From NCBI RefSeq assembly GCF_040655075.1, contig NZ_JBFAJC010000011.1:124001-188000 (forward strand): a DNA stretch of 64,000 bases. The letters are read 5' to 3'. The notes under the pieces are model-generated. The model was not told the origin of the DNA and made no database searches. It saw only the letters and a list, made by a program, of their open reading frames with translations. This document shows positions 35,901 to 43,945 of the stretch, one piece after another. Within the stretch, counting starts at the first letter, position 1. Every line of letters begins with the position of its first letter. The translations under genes were made by a program, and so were the position numbers. The stretch is from Actinoallomurus sp040655075. Lineage in GTDB: Bacteria > Actinomycetota > Actinomycetes > Streptosporangiales > Streptosporangiaceae.

Positions 35901-37625
35901 CTCGTGAACCCCGAGCTCGTCGAGCGCACGCCGGACAGCGTCCTCGACGAAGACGCGTTCGTCCACGTAGATCATCCTGTCGGCCAGACGATCGTTCGAG
36001 CTCCGACGGAAGACGTTGGGCGAGGGCGCGACGAGTCCGGTCGACTCGGTGAGCACGATCTTGGACTTCAGCGCCTCCTCGGCGAGCTTGGGATCCTTCC
36101 GCTTCATGTCGGCGAGGATCAGGATCGCCCGAGCCGAGGCCTCCGGGGATTCATCCGCGACCAGAGCCTCCAGCCACTCGCGGACGGTGGCGACCGGAAC
36201 ACCCGCCTCGCGGAGGATTCGTTCGGCACTCTGCCGCCGGTGGGGCGCCTCTCGCTCGACCGAGTGGTGGCACCAGCTCTTCGGCCTGTTCTCGTATCCA
36301 GCCCACAACTCCCGCCATGCCTCCTCTAGACCGGCAGGGTGGAGGCGGACCTGTGCCGCAGTGCCGAACCGGCCGTCCTGGTCCGGAAGGGTGGGCTTCG
36401 TCGCTGCGATCTTCCAAATCGACTGGACGAGATCAGCCGCGGCCCATTGCGGTTCTTCCCGCCCACGGGCTGGTGCCGCGTCCAGGTGGGCACAGCGATC
36501 GTCGGGACGAGAGAGCTCCTCGAACGAGTCGACCACCAACCCGGCGGCCACCTGGATCAACTCTTCGTTGAAGGTGTTCGCGTCGTAGAGATTCTGCCTG
36601 TCTTCGCTGGTCTTCCACGGAGCATTGATGATGCCGCGGAGAGTGGTCTTGTACTTGGTCGGGAAGTACGCCCAGAACTCGCCGAGGCGCCTGTTGTCCC
36701 TTCCGGATCTGTCAGGCACCGCCCACGAGACGTCGATCTTCGGCCTGTCGTGCAGTTCGCCGGCCTCGAGAAGGGCCTTCGGAGAGGGACTGAAGGTCCT
36801 CGTGAAGACCCGCCAGTGCTCCGTGTTGGTCGCGCCCGGAGCCGTGTCGACCTGAAGGCTGCGCCGGTCTCCGTTCGGATTCTGGAAGACCTGCCGCTTG
36901 AGGATCTGCCCACTTCTGCGGTCCTCGAGGGTCACCGTTCCGACGTGGGGAGAGAAGAGGGAGAACTGGGCGGGGAAGTTCCGCAGATCCCGGCCGAGTC
37001 GATCGACGTGGGTGGGTTTGAGAGGGAGTCGGACGACGGTGGTCGCCCACTTCAGGAGTTCGGCGAGTATCGGATCCGCCACCATCGTCTTGTCGCGATC
37101 GATCGGCTGAGCCATCCGCAGAACCGGTACCTCCTCGGAGCCGGGATGGGCCGCTCGGATCTGCTGCTCCGACCACTCCCGGTCGAACCCGAAGCTCTTG
37201 CCGTCCTCTCTGCTGAAGAACTGTGGCGAGTCCGTGACGCTGAGAACGGACTTAACGCCCACCCCGAAGCGTCCGATCTGGCCACCGCGCTTGCGAGAGA
37301 CGCCCATGCGGAGGATGGTGTCGACGCCCTGCGGTGTGATCGCCATGCCCTGATTGGCGCAGTACAGGTATGCGTCGGTAAGGATGACGGCGATCTCGCC
37401 ACCGGGGTCGTCGCGCAGTTCGTCCGCGCCGTTCTGTACGAGCTCGTAGATCTGACGATCTCCGTAGCCGCCTTGGTGGATGCGGCGTTCGCCGTTGGCG
37501 TGCTCCTGGATGAGGCCCGGATCGATGCGGTAGGTGTCCAGAACACGGCGGGATTGTTCGAGGACGAGATCGAGGACGGACGGCTGATCTTCCTTGGGGA
37601 GTGGATCATCGCCGGTGATGGTCAC
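32931..37625 (-). CDS. GHKL (sacsin-like) ATPase fused to a superfamily 2 DEAH helicase
   Basis: 1564 residues. The N-terminus has a sacsin/Hsp90-type ATP-binding fold: N-box IYELVQNGADEL (59-70), ANQGMAI (90-96) where DxGxG is usual, and the lid motif IGRFGVGVKSV (117-127). A central part of about 1000 residues has no motif that I recognise. The last 430 residues form a complete helicase: LPTGAGKT (near 1193), DEAH (near 1297), IGLTATPYRG, TNYGVLVQGFDAPATQ and QMIGRGLRG. It heads the minus-strand operon, has GAGTTGAGGAG before the ATG and a 475-bp gene-free leader. Sacsin-like ATPases joined to helicases are known from other anti-phage loci. Foreign-DNA sensing by the GHKL part is inference. 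Confidence 0.9.
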   Translation of the reverse strand: MTITGDDPLPKEDQPSVLDLVLEQSRRVLDTYRIDPGLIQEHANGERRIHQGGYGDRQIYELVQNGADELRDDPGGEIAVILTDAYLYCANQGMAITPQGVDTILRMGVSRKRGGQIGRFGVGVKSVLSVTDSPQFFSREDGKSFGFDREWSEQQIRAAHPGSEEVPVLRMAQPIDRDKTMVADPILAELLKWATTVVRLPLKPTHVDRLGRDLRNFPAQFSLFSPHVGTVTLEDRRSGQILKRQVFQNPNGDRRSLQVDTAPGATNTEHWRVFTRTFSPSPKALLEAGELHDRPKIDVSWAVPDRSGRDNRRLGEFWAYFPTKYKTTLRGIINAPWKTSEDRQNLYDANTFNEELIQVAAGLVVDSFEELSRPDDRCAHLDAAPARGREEPQWAAADLVQSIWKIAATKPTLPDQDGRFGTAAQVRLHPAGLEEAWRELWAGYENRPKSWCHHSVEREAPHRRQSAERILREAGVPVATVREWLEALVADESPEASARAILILADMKRKDPKLAEEALKSKIVLTESTGLVAPSPNVFRRSSNDRLADRMIYVDERVFVEDAVRRALDELGVHEADAAGRFTSIVEQGFHGYSDGDWDAFWELSRQAGPADTLKALRDGVTNTAKQLKVRTVSAEFRRITDCLLPGRIVPADGSRDARIAVDMGFHDPDRPILRDLGLRDGPGINVDPRDEPWFKDYTEYLWKAYCKKLPASESRPQLTTMQFDGASPAGPLHFLTELSPEGIAAFVRELPSLGLVTSWTMQVGRLAKTRQPVMSPLLWMARKYGRLATSRGIKPVARCVGPMLRQYADVLPVASVPTGVAEALKLPGTLSAIGSRTWTALVQEASASEEDAFPGKVYALFFEAGAEWPGDAATRCRVGDGWTCDRPDGEIAVTANRAEYDELIRERVPALLAPTDEAAEQMRETWGMLSPEAVIEKDVRAVPQAEPVSLTDEFPYLKLVRRQQVEGWSLVRCSELQRITRTPSGERATSIDAVAQPKDHVVYVLDPEDDVAALTAVDKVLKLGLGPNGCRGVVEKREEQRKNQQLQRARQATDTADKMLHIVKAEELKKRLPPGLLESDEEETGKKADDRRVAELAVDAYGTGILRTYRKEIEAALPEAAASFRGDSKSLRLVNDLGLSEAYAGTREQTLPPTEIVSGPTAFPRLHDYQEKLASNMFDLLTRYRTPRAMLSLPTGAGKTRVAAEAVIRVIKERGLGGRPVLWIAQSEELCEQAVQSWAFVWSKVGPEERLTINRLWSNREAAPAKDTAHLIVATDAKLENCLEKDEYVWLRDAALVIVDEAHTSITPRYTRLLSLLGITHRAAARPLIGLTATPYRGFNEEETRRLVERYGRQRLDEGIFESDPYTELQELGVLAKVEHRQLVGATIQLTPSELANIDFQGRLPAAAEERLGMDSQRNRMLVEEIEKLPDNNKILLFATSVGHAKLMAAKLNGRRIKAASIDGTTPDTERRTLIENFRTGRIRVLTNYGVLVQGFDAPATQTVIVARPTYSPNVYQQMIGRGLRGPKNGGKETCLILDVADNITNYDKKLAFTQFEHLWSRK

Positions 37626-38100
37626 GTACTCCTCAACTCCTTAGTCGGGGATCAAGGGTCCGTCCAGCTCCTGAGCGGGCGCAGATCTGAACGTGGCCAC
37701 GGGGTGTCGATGGGTATGACGAATAAAACCGTCTAGGTCGTTCACGGTGAGAAGCGCAAAGAAAGCCTGACGGCTCAGTAAGGGACTTCACCTGTGAGCG
37801 GATTAGACAACAAGTGCAAACGTCGAGAGCTGTCGCCCTTTCTGGCATCTAGGCGCGAAAGGATACACTTCTCCCCTCGGTTTCAGGGGATTTAACCCTT
37901 TCGCCTCGGTTGGAGGTGTGGGGAGAATTTACACAGATCCCACTGAACTCCGCAAGGGGGTCGCGAGACTTTTCTTGGCCTAATCGGACGCTCGGTGTCA
38001 TACCGGGACAAGTAAGACGCAAAAGCCGCTCGTTGGGTTCCCCGGCGTCCCGGGGTGGGGCAGGAGGCGGCTGGAAACTGGCCAGGGCAGGCCAACAGCG
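37626..38100 (-). other. Gene-free leader between element B and the helicase operon
   Basis: 475 bp with no convincing frame on either strand; the open frame running through it on the plus strand lacks a ribosome site and coding character. It contains runs such as AAGGGTTAAATCCCCTG that can form small hairpins. If transcription starts at element B, the first gene has a leader of nearly half a kilobase, as on the other side of the island. Confidence 0.4.
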
Positions 38101-38164
38101 ATATATAGGGAGAAGCCCCTCCGGGTGCTGTCAAAGCTCGTTATACGTATCCTCGACTGTCAAA
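38101..38164 (-). promoter_or_regulatory. Composite promoter-like element, copy B (shared with 20273-20336)
   Basis: On the minus strand: TTTGACAGTC (38164-38155), TTTGACA (38135-38129) and TTCTCCCTATATAT (38114-38101). The two TTGACA words are 29 bases apart and the second starts 20 bases before TTCTCCC, exactly as in copy A. It reads toward the helicase operon, and its outer end is 37 bp from the start of the divergent HTH-GHKL gene. That HTH protein is therefore a candidate ligand (inference). Confidence 0.7.
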
Positions 38165-38200
38165 GGCGCTCCTGGAGGGCGTGGACGATCATGGAGACTG

Positions 38201-40279
38201 GTGGTCGACGTGGAGGAACCCGAGGCCTTCGGGGTTTGGCTGAGCCGGCAGCTACGTCGGAAGGAGATGAGCCAGGCGGAACTCGCCGCTCGACTCGACG
38301 TCACACGCGCAGCCGTCTCGGCCTGGATCACGGGTCGAGCCGAGCCGCGTATGGACAAGATTCAGGCGATCGAAGAGATCCTCGGTCTGGCGACCGGCTC
38401 ATCGGTCACGCGCAGCGAAGCCCCGGATTCGTCCGGGAACATCCAGTGGTACCACCGGCCCGCCCACACCGACGGGGGCCGGGAGTTCGGCAACGCCGCA
38501 GCCTTCGCATTCGAGTCGGATCTGCGGATTCTCGCCCGGGAGGCGACGCAGAACAGCCTCGACGAGCGCCTCGACAACGACCGACCAGTGCGGGTGCGGT
38601 ACATCCTTCACGAGATCTCGGGCGAGCGGCTCCACCGCTTCCTTGACGCCCTCCGGTGGAACGACCTCCAGAAGCACTTCGAGGCGGCGGCGGATCAGAG
38701 ACAGAAGGTCGGCCGGGTGTTGGCCAACGGCCTCCGGGAGCTCCGCGAGCGTGGGAGCCTCCTGCTGTTGAGAGTGGACGACTACAACGCCTCGGGACTC
38801 ACCGGGTCCGACTACGACGACGGTAAGTTCGCCGCGGTCGTCCGACGCCAACTCGACAGCCACAAGGGCGGCAGCGCCGGCGGATCGTTCGGGCTCGGCA
38901 AGGCTACCCTCTGGGCCGCCAGCCAGTTCGGTCTGGTCATGATGCACAGCACGCTGTCGGAACCTCACGAGGGTCGTCGGGAGCGGCGCCTGATCGGTCG
39001 GCTCGATCTGCCGTGGCGCGAGGTCGACGGCGTCCAATATGCCGGTCCGGCCTGGTTGGGCGAGCCGGACCCGCAACGAGATGGGGCCACGCGGTCCTGG
39101 TGGGCAGGCGAGCGCACCGTCGACGAGCTCTACCTCACCCGCGGAAGCAACGACCCCGGGACGTCATTCCTTATCGTGGGTGCGCATGACGCCGTCGTAG
39201 AGGCTCATGACCTGGAGAGCATGCACGCCGTTATGGTACGAAGCCTGGCCGCCGGCTTCTGGGCGTCCATGGTCGCCGGAATGGATTCCGTTCCCATGCT
39301 CGAAGCGTCGGTCGAGGCGCTGCGAGACGGCAAGGTAGTGGTCGCTGAGGAACGAATCGACCCTCACCGCTATGAACCCGCTCGGTCCCGGGCGATGCGC
39401 GCCTTCCTGGACGGCGATACCGCCGACGCGCTGACCTCGCCGGAGGACGTCGTACGTACGACCGTGACGCTCACCGTCCCACCGCGGAAAGACGCCGGCC
39501 GAGCGGCCCCCACGGCCCATGAAGCGGTCCTTCTCGTCACACCGACTGCGGCGGATGATGAAAGGCCGAACCGATTGGTTTGTATGCGCAGCAGTCGGAT
39601 GGTGATCGTGGAGAGGGCGGTGAGCGACGTTCCGCTCGGTTCTCCACCCTTCCAGGCGGTCCTGCTCGCCGGCCGGGCCACCGGCGCTGATACGGAGGAC
39701 GCCGTACGCGCCGAAGAGTTTCTCAGAGCCGCCGAACCCCCCGATCACAACGATTGGAAGCAGACGGACGACCTGACCGCCACATACGCGCGGGGTGCCG
39801 CCTCCCGGCTTCGAGAGTTTCGAAGGGCGATGCAGGATCAGGTACGCGCCGTCGTCCGGCCGCCGGAGATCAAGAACGATGAGACGCCGACGGTGTTGAA
39901 GGATCTGCTCCGCATGGATCCACCGCCGTCCGTACGTAGTCCGGGCTTCCCCACCATCAGGAGCGCGTCCGGTGAAGTCGGATCGGATGGCGCATGGAGG
40001 ATCCGCGTCGAAGTACGACTCCCCGAACGAGAGGACCCCTGGGTGATGTCCCCGGTGCTGCGCTTCGCGACGAGGTCGGGGCCGCGCCCGCAGGCGGAAT
40101 GGGCGGAGCTCACCGCCGAGACCAACTGCGAGGTCACCGAAGAACGGCATCTACGGTTCCCCGCCGGTTTCCGCGTCGCGTCCTTCACGGGGGTCAGCGC
40201 CGTCGCCAGCCATCCGGTCGCTGCGGATATGGCAGTGGCCGAGGTGGATCTGGTCCGGGTGAAGGAGAAGACCCGATGA
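38201..40279 (+). CDS. XRE-type HTH fused to a GHKL ATPase
   Basis: 692 residues from the GTG at 38201 (GGAG 4 bases upstream); GTG at 38210 is an alternative. An HTH_3 domain covers about 14-65 (MSQAELAARLDVTRAAVSAW). A GHKL/Hsp90-like ATP site follows: N-box REATQNSLDE (113-122), RVDDYNASGL (191-200) in the Asp-Gly box position, and the glycine lid HKGGSAGGSFGLGKATLW (221-238). The C-terminal 400 residues have no motif that I recognise. It diverges from the GHKL-helicase operon and overlaps the next gene by ATGA. A DNA-binding ATPase that both controls and takes part in the system is the simplest reading, but unproven. Confidence 0.85.
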   Translation: MVDVEEPEAFGVWLSRQLRRKEMSQAELAARLDVTRAAVSAWITGRAEPRMDKIQAIEEILGLATGSSVTRSEAPDSSGNIQWYHRPAHTDGGREFGNAAAFAFESDLRILAREATQNSLDERLDNDRPVRVRYILHEISGERLHRFLDALRWNDLQKHFEAAADQRQKVGRVLANGLRELRERGSLLLLRVDDYNASGLTGSDYDDGKFAAVVRRQLDSHKGGSAGGSFGLGKATLWAASQFGLVMMHSTLSEPHEGRRERRLIGRLDLPWREVDGVQYAGPAWLGEPDPQRDGATRSWWAGERTVDELYLTRGSNDPGTSFLIVGAHDAVVEAHDLESMHAVMVRSLAAGFWASMVAGMDSVPMLEASVEALRDGKVVVAEERIDPHRYEPARSRAMRAFLDGDTADALTSPEDVVRTTVTLTVPPRKDAGRAAPTAHEAVLLVTPTAADDERPNRLVCMRSSRMVIVERAVSDVPLGSPPFQAVLLAGRATGADTEDAVRAEEFLRAAEPPDHNDWKQTDDLTATYARGAASRLREFRRAMQDQVRAVVRPPEIKNDETPTVLKDLLRMDPPPSVRSPGFPTIRSASGEVGSDGAWRIRVEVRLPEREDPWVMSPVLRFATRSGPRPQAEWAELTAETNCEVTEERHLRFPAGFRVASFTGVSAVASHPVAADMAVAEVDLVRVKEKTR

Positions 40280-41241
40280 GGCGGATAGTCCCCTACCCGG
40301 TCTTGGTCGGGGAGGTCGCACTTGAGGTCCGTGAGGCGCGATTGGACGACGTCTCCCTGCCGTACTCGATGATCTCCGGAGCGCAACGAGTGGTCGCCCT
40401 GCATGAGGTCGAACGCAGCGACTGGGAGACGGCACGGTTGTCCGTACGCTTGACCACACCCCGACATGAACTCGATGCGGGCCCATGGTCGGATGTCTCC
40501 TGCATAGCCATGCTCTCCGAACGGCGGACCAACGTCCGGACCTCAACGCCTCTTCGCGAGGAGGAGCCCGGGACCTGGGCGGGAGAGATCATCGTTCATC
40601 GGGATCTGCATGTGGCTCGGGCCGAGCTATCCGCTCAGGTGGTCGGCTCGGTAGACGGCGTCACAGGTCGGCTGATCGGCTCGACCCCAGACTCCTGGAC
40701 TGTCGACCTGCAGGCGCGGAGCCCGGTCAGGCACAAGAGCATCACGACGGTCTGGGCGGACTTCGGAGACCAGGGCAACCCCCATCTGCATTCCTTCCGG
40801 ACGGATCCCTGGACCGTCGAAGTGGTCGGTGACGAACCGGTGCTGTATCTCAACCTCGGGTTCGAAGGACTCGAGGCTCTGCTCCAGGGCACTCGTCTGA
40901 CGGATCGGCCGGCGCGAGCCGCCATCGCGGCGCAGATCGCCACCGATGTGTGGACGGCGCTGTTCAACGCGGCGGCGTACGCGATCGAGGTGGACGGCGA
41001 CCGTCCGGAGTGGCCTGGTGGCTGGCGGGAGACCACGCTCAGGCGGATGCTGCCGGACGTGTTCTCCGACCGTTCGCCGGACGATGCGATTCTGGAGATC
41101 GCGGCGCGTCGTCGGACCGGAGATGGTGGCGGGGAGCTCCAGCCACGTGTACTCCACGCGGCGGCCAAACAGGCACAGCTCTCCCGGAACCTCGGTGGCT
41201 TCATCCGTACGGTTCGCAAGACGGTGCAGGAGGACGAGTGA
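40276..41241 (+). CDS. Unknown protein of the GHKL-associated operon
   Basis: 321 residues. The ATG at 40276 overlaps the TGA of the HTH-GHKL gene (ATGA), so translation is coupled. The N-terminal 200 residues look beta-rich (VLVGEVALEVREARLD, ARLSVRLTTPRHELDAGPW, WTVDLQARSP); the C-terminal 120 are helical, with LYLNLGFEGLEALLQG and a Trp-rich segment DRPEWPGGWRETTLRRML. No catalytic motif is recognised and I see no PLD HxK signature. Its strict coupling to the ATPase suggests a subunit of the same complex. Confidence 0.8.
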   Translation: MRRIVPYPVLVGEVALEVREARLDDVSLPYSMISGAQRVVALHEVERSDWETARLSVRLTTPRHELDAGPWSDVSCIAMLSERRTNVRTSTPLREEEPGTWAGEIIVHRDLHVARAELSAQVVGSVDGVTGRLIGSTPDSWTVDLQARSPVRHKSITTVWADFGDQGNPHLHSFRTDPWTVEVVGDEPVLYLNLGFEGLEALLQGTRLTDRPARAAIAAQIATDVWTALFNAAAYAIEVDGDRPEWPGGWRETTLRRMLPDVFSDRSPDDAILEIAARRRTGDGGGELQPRVLHAAAKQAQLSRNLGGFIRTVRKTVQEDE

Positions 41242-42104
41242 ACGGCATTCCTGAGCGTCTCGCGCTGCTTCCGGACGAGGTCGCGGCTGGATACCTGACC
41301 ACCGCCATGCTCCAAGAACGCGAACCGTTGCCAGAGGCGGCCATCGACCGGGCCTCCGAGCCGCTCCGAGACGAAAGGCGTTGGGGGGCCGAGCCCGTCC
41401 GCGAGTTGTTCGATGAGGCCATGAAGCGCTTCGAGGATTCCCGGACTCAAGCCGACGCGTGGCTGGCTCCGGTCCTGCATGCGACACTGCGTCTCTCTAG
41501 GCGTGAGGCGGCCGACAGTAGGCTGTGGAACTTCCTGGCTCTCCGGGTGGCTCCGGACTACGTTTTCTGGCGCCATCTAAGCAAGCCGACGGAGAAGCAG
41601 CCGATCCCGACGGTGAACCGGAATCGCTTTTCAGGGCCCTTCCACTCCCAGGCCTTCTCCCGGCTCTGGTGGGCAGCCGAGCTGTTCCGGGACGGGTACG
41701 ACTATCAGCCTGCCGTTGTGGCCTGCCGGAACCAGGACATGTTGAACACCGCGCTGCGCCTGGAGATCATCCTCCACCGCCCCACCGCGCAGGCGATGCT
41801 TCGGATGCTGACCGACGGATCGGTCCGTACGGGCCGAGACGTCAACGCCCTCGCCCAGGCGGTGAACGCGGCCGCCACCACGTTGGCGTTCGAGGTCATC
41901 GCCCAGGACGCGCCGCCCGACACGTACGCCTACCGTGACTGGATGGAGCAGATCGAGGGAGCCCTCATACCGCTGGACTCCCTTGCCGACGGGCCGGATG
42001 ACGGCCGCGCTCCACTCGGCGCGGTGAGCACCCTCGTCTCCCTGTTCGAGCGACTCTTCGCCGAGGCGCCGATACGTGGCAAGGACGGCGGTGCCGGCGA
42101 ATGA
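41238..42104 (+). CDS. DUF6339-like protein of the GHKL-associated operon
   Basis: 288 residues from the GTG at 41238, which overlaps the previous stop (GTGA). Mostly helical. The segment WLAPVLHATLRLSRREAADSR with WNFLALRVAPDYVFWRH and LWWAAELFRDG resembles the uncharacterised DUF6339 group. That identification is from memory of its pattern and is moderate. It is the third member of a fully coupled three-gene operon and ends 8 bp from the convergent Vsr-type nuclease gene. Confidence 0.78.
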   Translation: MNGIPERLALLPDEVAAGYLTTAMLQEREPLPEAAIDRASEPLRDERRWGAEPVRELFDEAMKRFEDSRTQADAWLAPVLHATLRLSRREAADSRLWNFLALRVAPDYVFWRHLSKPTEKQPIPTVNRNRFSGPFHSQAFSRLWWAAELFRDGYDYQPAVVACRNQDMLNTALRLEIILHRPTAQAMLRMLTDGSVRTGRDVNALAQAVNAAATTLAFEVIAQDAPPDTYAYRDWMEQIEGALIPLDSLADGPDDGRAPLGAVSTLVSLFERLFAEAPIRGKDGGAGE

Positions 42105-42112
42105 AGCGGTGC

Positions 42113-42610
42113 TTAGGAAGGAGACCGCCTCCGGACCAACTCCGCGACACGAACGGCGGCCTCGGCCGGGTCCTCATGCTCCCATACACGGAGCACACGC
42201 CAGCCAGCCTCGGCGAGCAGGCGATCAGTCTCAAGGTCGCGTTCCCGGTTACGGACGACCTTCTCAGCCCAGTAATCGGCGTTCGTCTTCGACACGGTGT
42301 GGTGCTCGGGGCAGCCATGCCAGAAGCAGCCGTCGAGGAAGACCGCGATCTTTGCCCTGGTGAACACCAGGTCAGCGGTACGGCGGACCGAAGGAAGCGG
42401 GCGGACGGAAACTCTGTACCGCAGGCCGAGTGCGTGGGCGGCCCTTCGAAGAGCGAGTTCGGGCCTGGTGTCACGTCCTTTGTTGGACTGCATGCTCTTA
42501 CGTACGCCGGCACTGGACGCTCGGGTCGGTCTCGCGGCTCCCACGTGTCCAACCGTAGAGAATCCGACGCGGTCGATGTGACGGGTCCCGGCCGATCGAA
42601 GATACGGCAA
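42113..42610 (-). CDS. vsr: Very short patch repair (Vsr-type) endonuclease
   Basis: 165 residues. Vsr nicks DNA at T:G mismatches produced when 5-methylcytosine deaminates, so it normally accompanies a cytosine-5 methyltransferase, as here. Visible: MQSNKGRDTRPELALRRAA (the Vsr DNA-contact helix), the PD-(D/E)xK-like core RTADLVFTRAKIAVFLDG, the zinc and active-site segment CFWHGCPEH, and WRVLRVWEHE. The start at 42610 is uncertain; the core begins near residue 36. It sits between the GHKL operon and the methyltransferase at 42646, divergent from the latter. A restriction role instead of repair is possible in such islands. Confidence 0.88.
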   Translation of the reverse strand: MPYLRSAGTRHIDRVGFSTVGHVGAARPTRASSAGVRKSMQSNKGRDTRPELALRRAAHALGLRYRVSVRPLPSVRRTADLVFTRAKIAVFLDGCFWHGCPEHHTVSKTNADYWAEKVVRNRERDLETDRLLAEAGWRVLRVWEHEDPAEAAVRVAELVRRRSPS

Positions 42611-42645
42611 GGCCCATCGGCGGGATCAACGGCTGAGAGGTGGAA

Positions 42646-43626
42646 ATGAGTAAGGGCGGGCTCACAAGCCTTGAGATCTGCGCCGGTGCGGGTGGCCAGG
42701 CGCTCGGCCTGGAGCGGGCGGGATTCGATCCCGTCATGCTGATCGACAATGACGCTCACACGTGCGCCACGCTCAGGGCCAACCGCCCCCACTGGAACGT
42801 GTGCCAGGAGGATCTGCGTCCCTTCACCGGAGCGGATCACTCGGAGGTCTTGGACGTCGATTTGCTGTCTGGAGGCGTTCCCTGCAGCCCGTACTCAGTT
42901 GCGGGAAGACAACACGGTGCCGACGACGAGCGAGACCTCCTCAAGGTCGCCATCTGGCTCGCCAGTGAAGTCAGTCCTCGCGCCATATTGATCGAGAACG
43001 TTGCGGCCCTCCTCACCGCTCCGAAGTTCTCGGCGTCCCGTACCTTCGTCCGCGAAGAACTGACGCACCTCGGTTACCGGCTCCACTGGAGGGTTCTCCA
43101 CGCGGAGCAGTTCGGCGTGCCGCAGCGGCGACCGCACAGTGTGCTCGTGGCCCTTCGACCGGGTGCCTTCGAACGGTTCCGGTGGCCCGAGCCTGTAGGG
43201 GATCCACCGACGGTGGGGGAGGCACTGCACGACTCGATGGCGAGCAGAGGATGGAAAGGCACTGGCGCATGGGCTGCGGCGGCGAACACCATCGCACCGA
43301 CCATCATCGGCGGTTCGAAGAGCCACGGTGGCGCCGACTTGGGGCCCTCCGGGGCCAAGAGGGCGTGGGAGAAGCTCGGCATCAACGGCACCAGCCTGGC
43401 CAACGAACCTCCGGCCGCGGACTTCGAGTTGCGGTACGGAGTCGGTAAGCACGGTCGGGAGGGACTTCCAAGACTGACCGTCGATCAGGTCGCCCTCCTT
43501 CAGGGCTTTCACGGCGACTGGGTGTTCAGCGGAGGCAAGACGGCGCGCTACCGGCAGGTGGCCCAGACCCTGCCGCCATCGGTCGCGGAGGCCGTCGGTC
43601 GACGGATCGCGGAAGCGCTCGGCTAG
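42646..43626 (+). CDS. DNA cytosine-5 methyltransferase 1
   Basis: 326 residues from the ATG at 42646 (GAGAGGTGG upstream). S-adenosylmethionine binding ICAGAGGQALGLE (motif I, from residue 11), LIDNDAHTC (II), catalytic Cys80 in GGVPCSPYS (IV), IENV (VI, 116-119), QRRPHSV (VIII, 160-166), and TVDQVALLQGF with the final RQVAQTLPPSVA (IX-X). It should methylate cytosine at C5 within a specific sequence that cannot be predicted. It is divergent from Vsr, as expected for a methylase/repair pair, and compact, with a short target-recognition part. Confidence 0.92.
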   Translation: MSKGGLTSLEICAGAGGQALGLERAGFDPVMLIDNDAHTCATLRANRPHWNVCQEDLRPFTGADHSEVLDVDLLSGGVPCSPYSVAGRQHGADDERDLLKVAIWLASEVSPRAILIENVAALLTAPKFSASRTFVREELTHLGYRLHWRVLHAEQFGVPQRRPHSVLVALRPGAFERFRWPEPVGDPPTVGEALHDSMASRGWKGTGAWAAAANTIAPTIIGGSKSHGGADLGPSGAKRAWEKLGINGTSLANEPPAADFELRYGVGKHGREGLPRLTVDQVALLQGFHGDWVFSGGKTARYRQVAQTLPPSVAEAVGRRIAEALG

Positions 43627-43945
43627 TGAGTTATCGCGTCGGTGGGGTTGTGCGAATCCATGCCTAACCCACCTCGGCGCCACTCCCCGTGGGCGGCGCC
43701 TCGACGTTCGTCGTCAGGCCTGATCGAAGACAGACGACAAGCTTCGCTGCAACGGACTCCGGAAGCCGCTGAAATTGACCAGGAGCCGCAGGTTAGGGGG
43801 ACGGCACGCTGTAATGGGCGGCTCGCCAAAGATGAGTCGGTAGCTCACGGTACGCTTTGTGACTTCAGAGCAGTCTGTTGCCCATGGGATACCGAGTGCA
43901 GCAGCTCGCGGCAGCATGTGACCAGACGACACACCTGGAGATCGA
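43627..43945. other. Intergenic region between the two methyltransferases, no gene seen
   Basis: 319 bp, no convincing frame. Composition shifts to lower GC toward the second methyltransferase, whose own promoter probably lies here. Confidence 0.4.

Noticed and set aside
36339..37736. Long plus-strand open frame opposite the GHKL-helicase gene
   Set aside because: Shadow of the minus-strand gene: Asp/Gly/Arg-rich, no ribosome site, no domain.
37910..38200. N-terminal extension of the HTH-GHKL protein to 37910
   Set aside because: The extra 97 codons are low-complexity, cross the promoter-like element and have no ribosome site; the HTH starts right after the chosen GTG.
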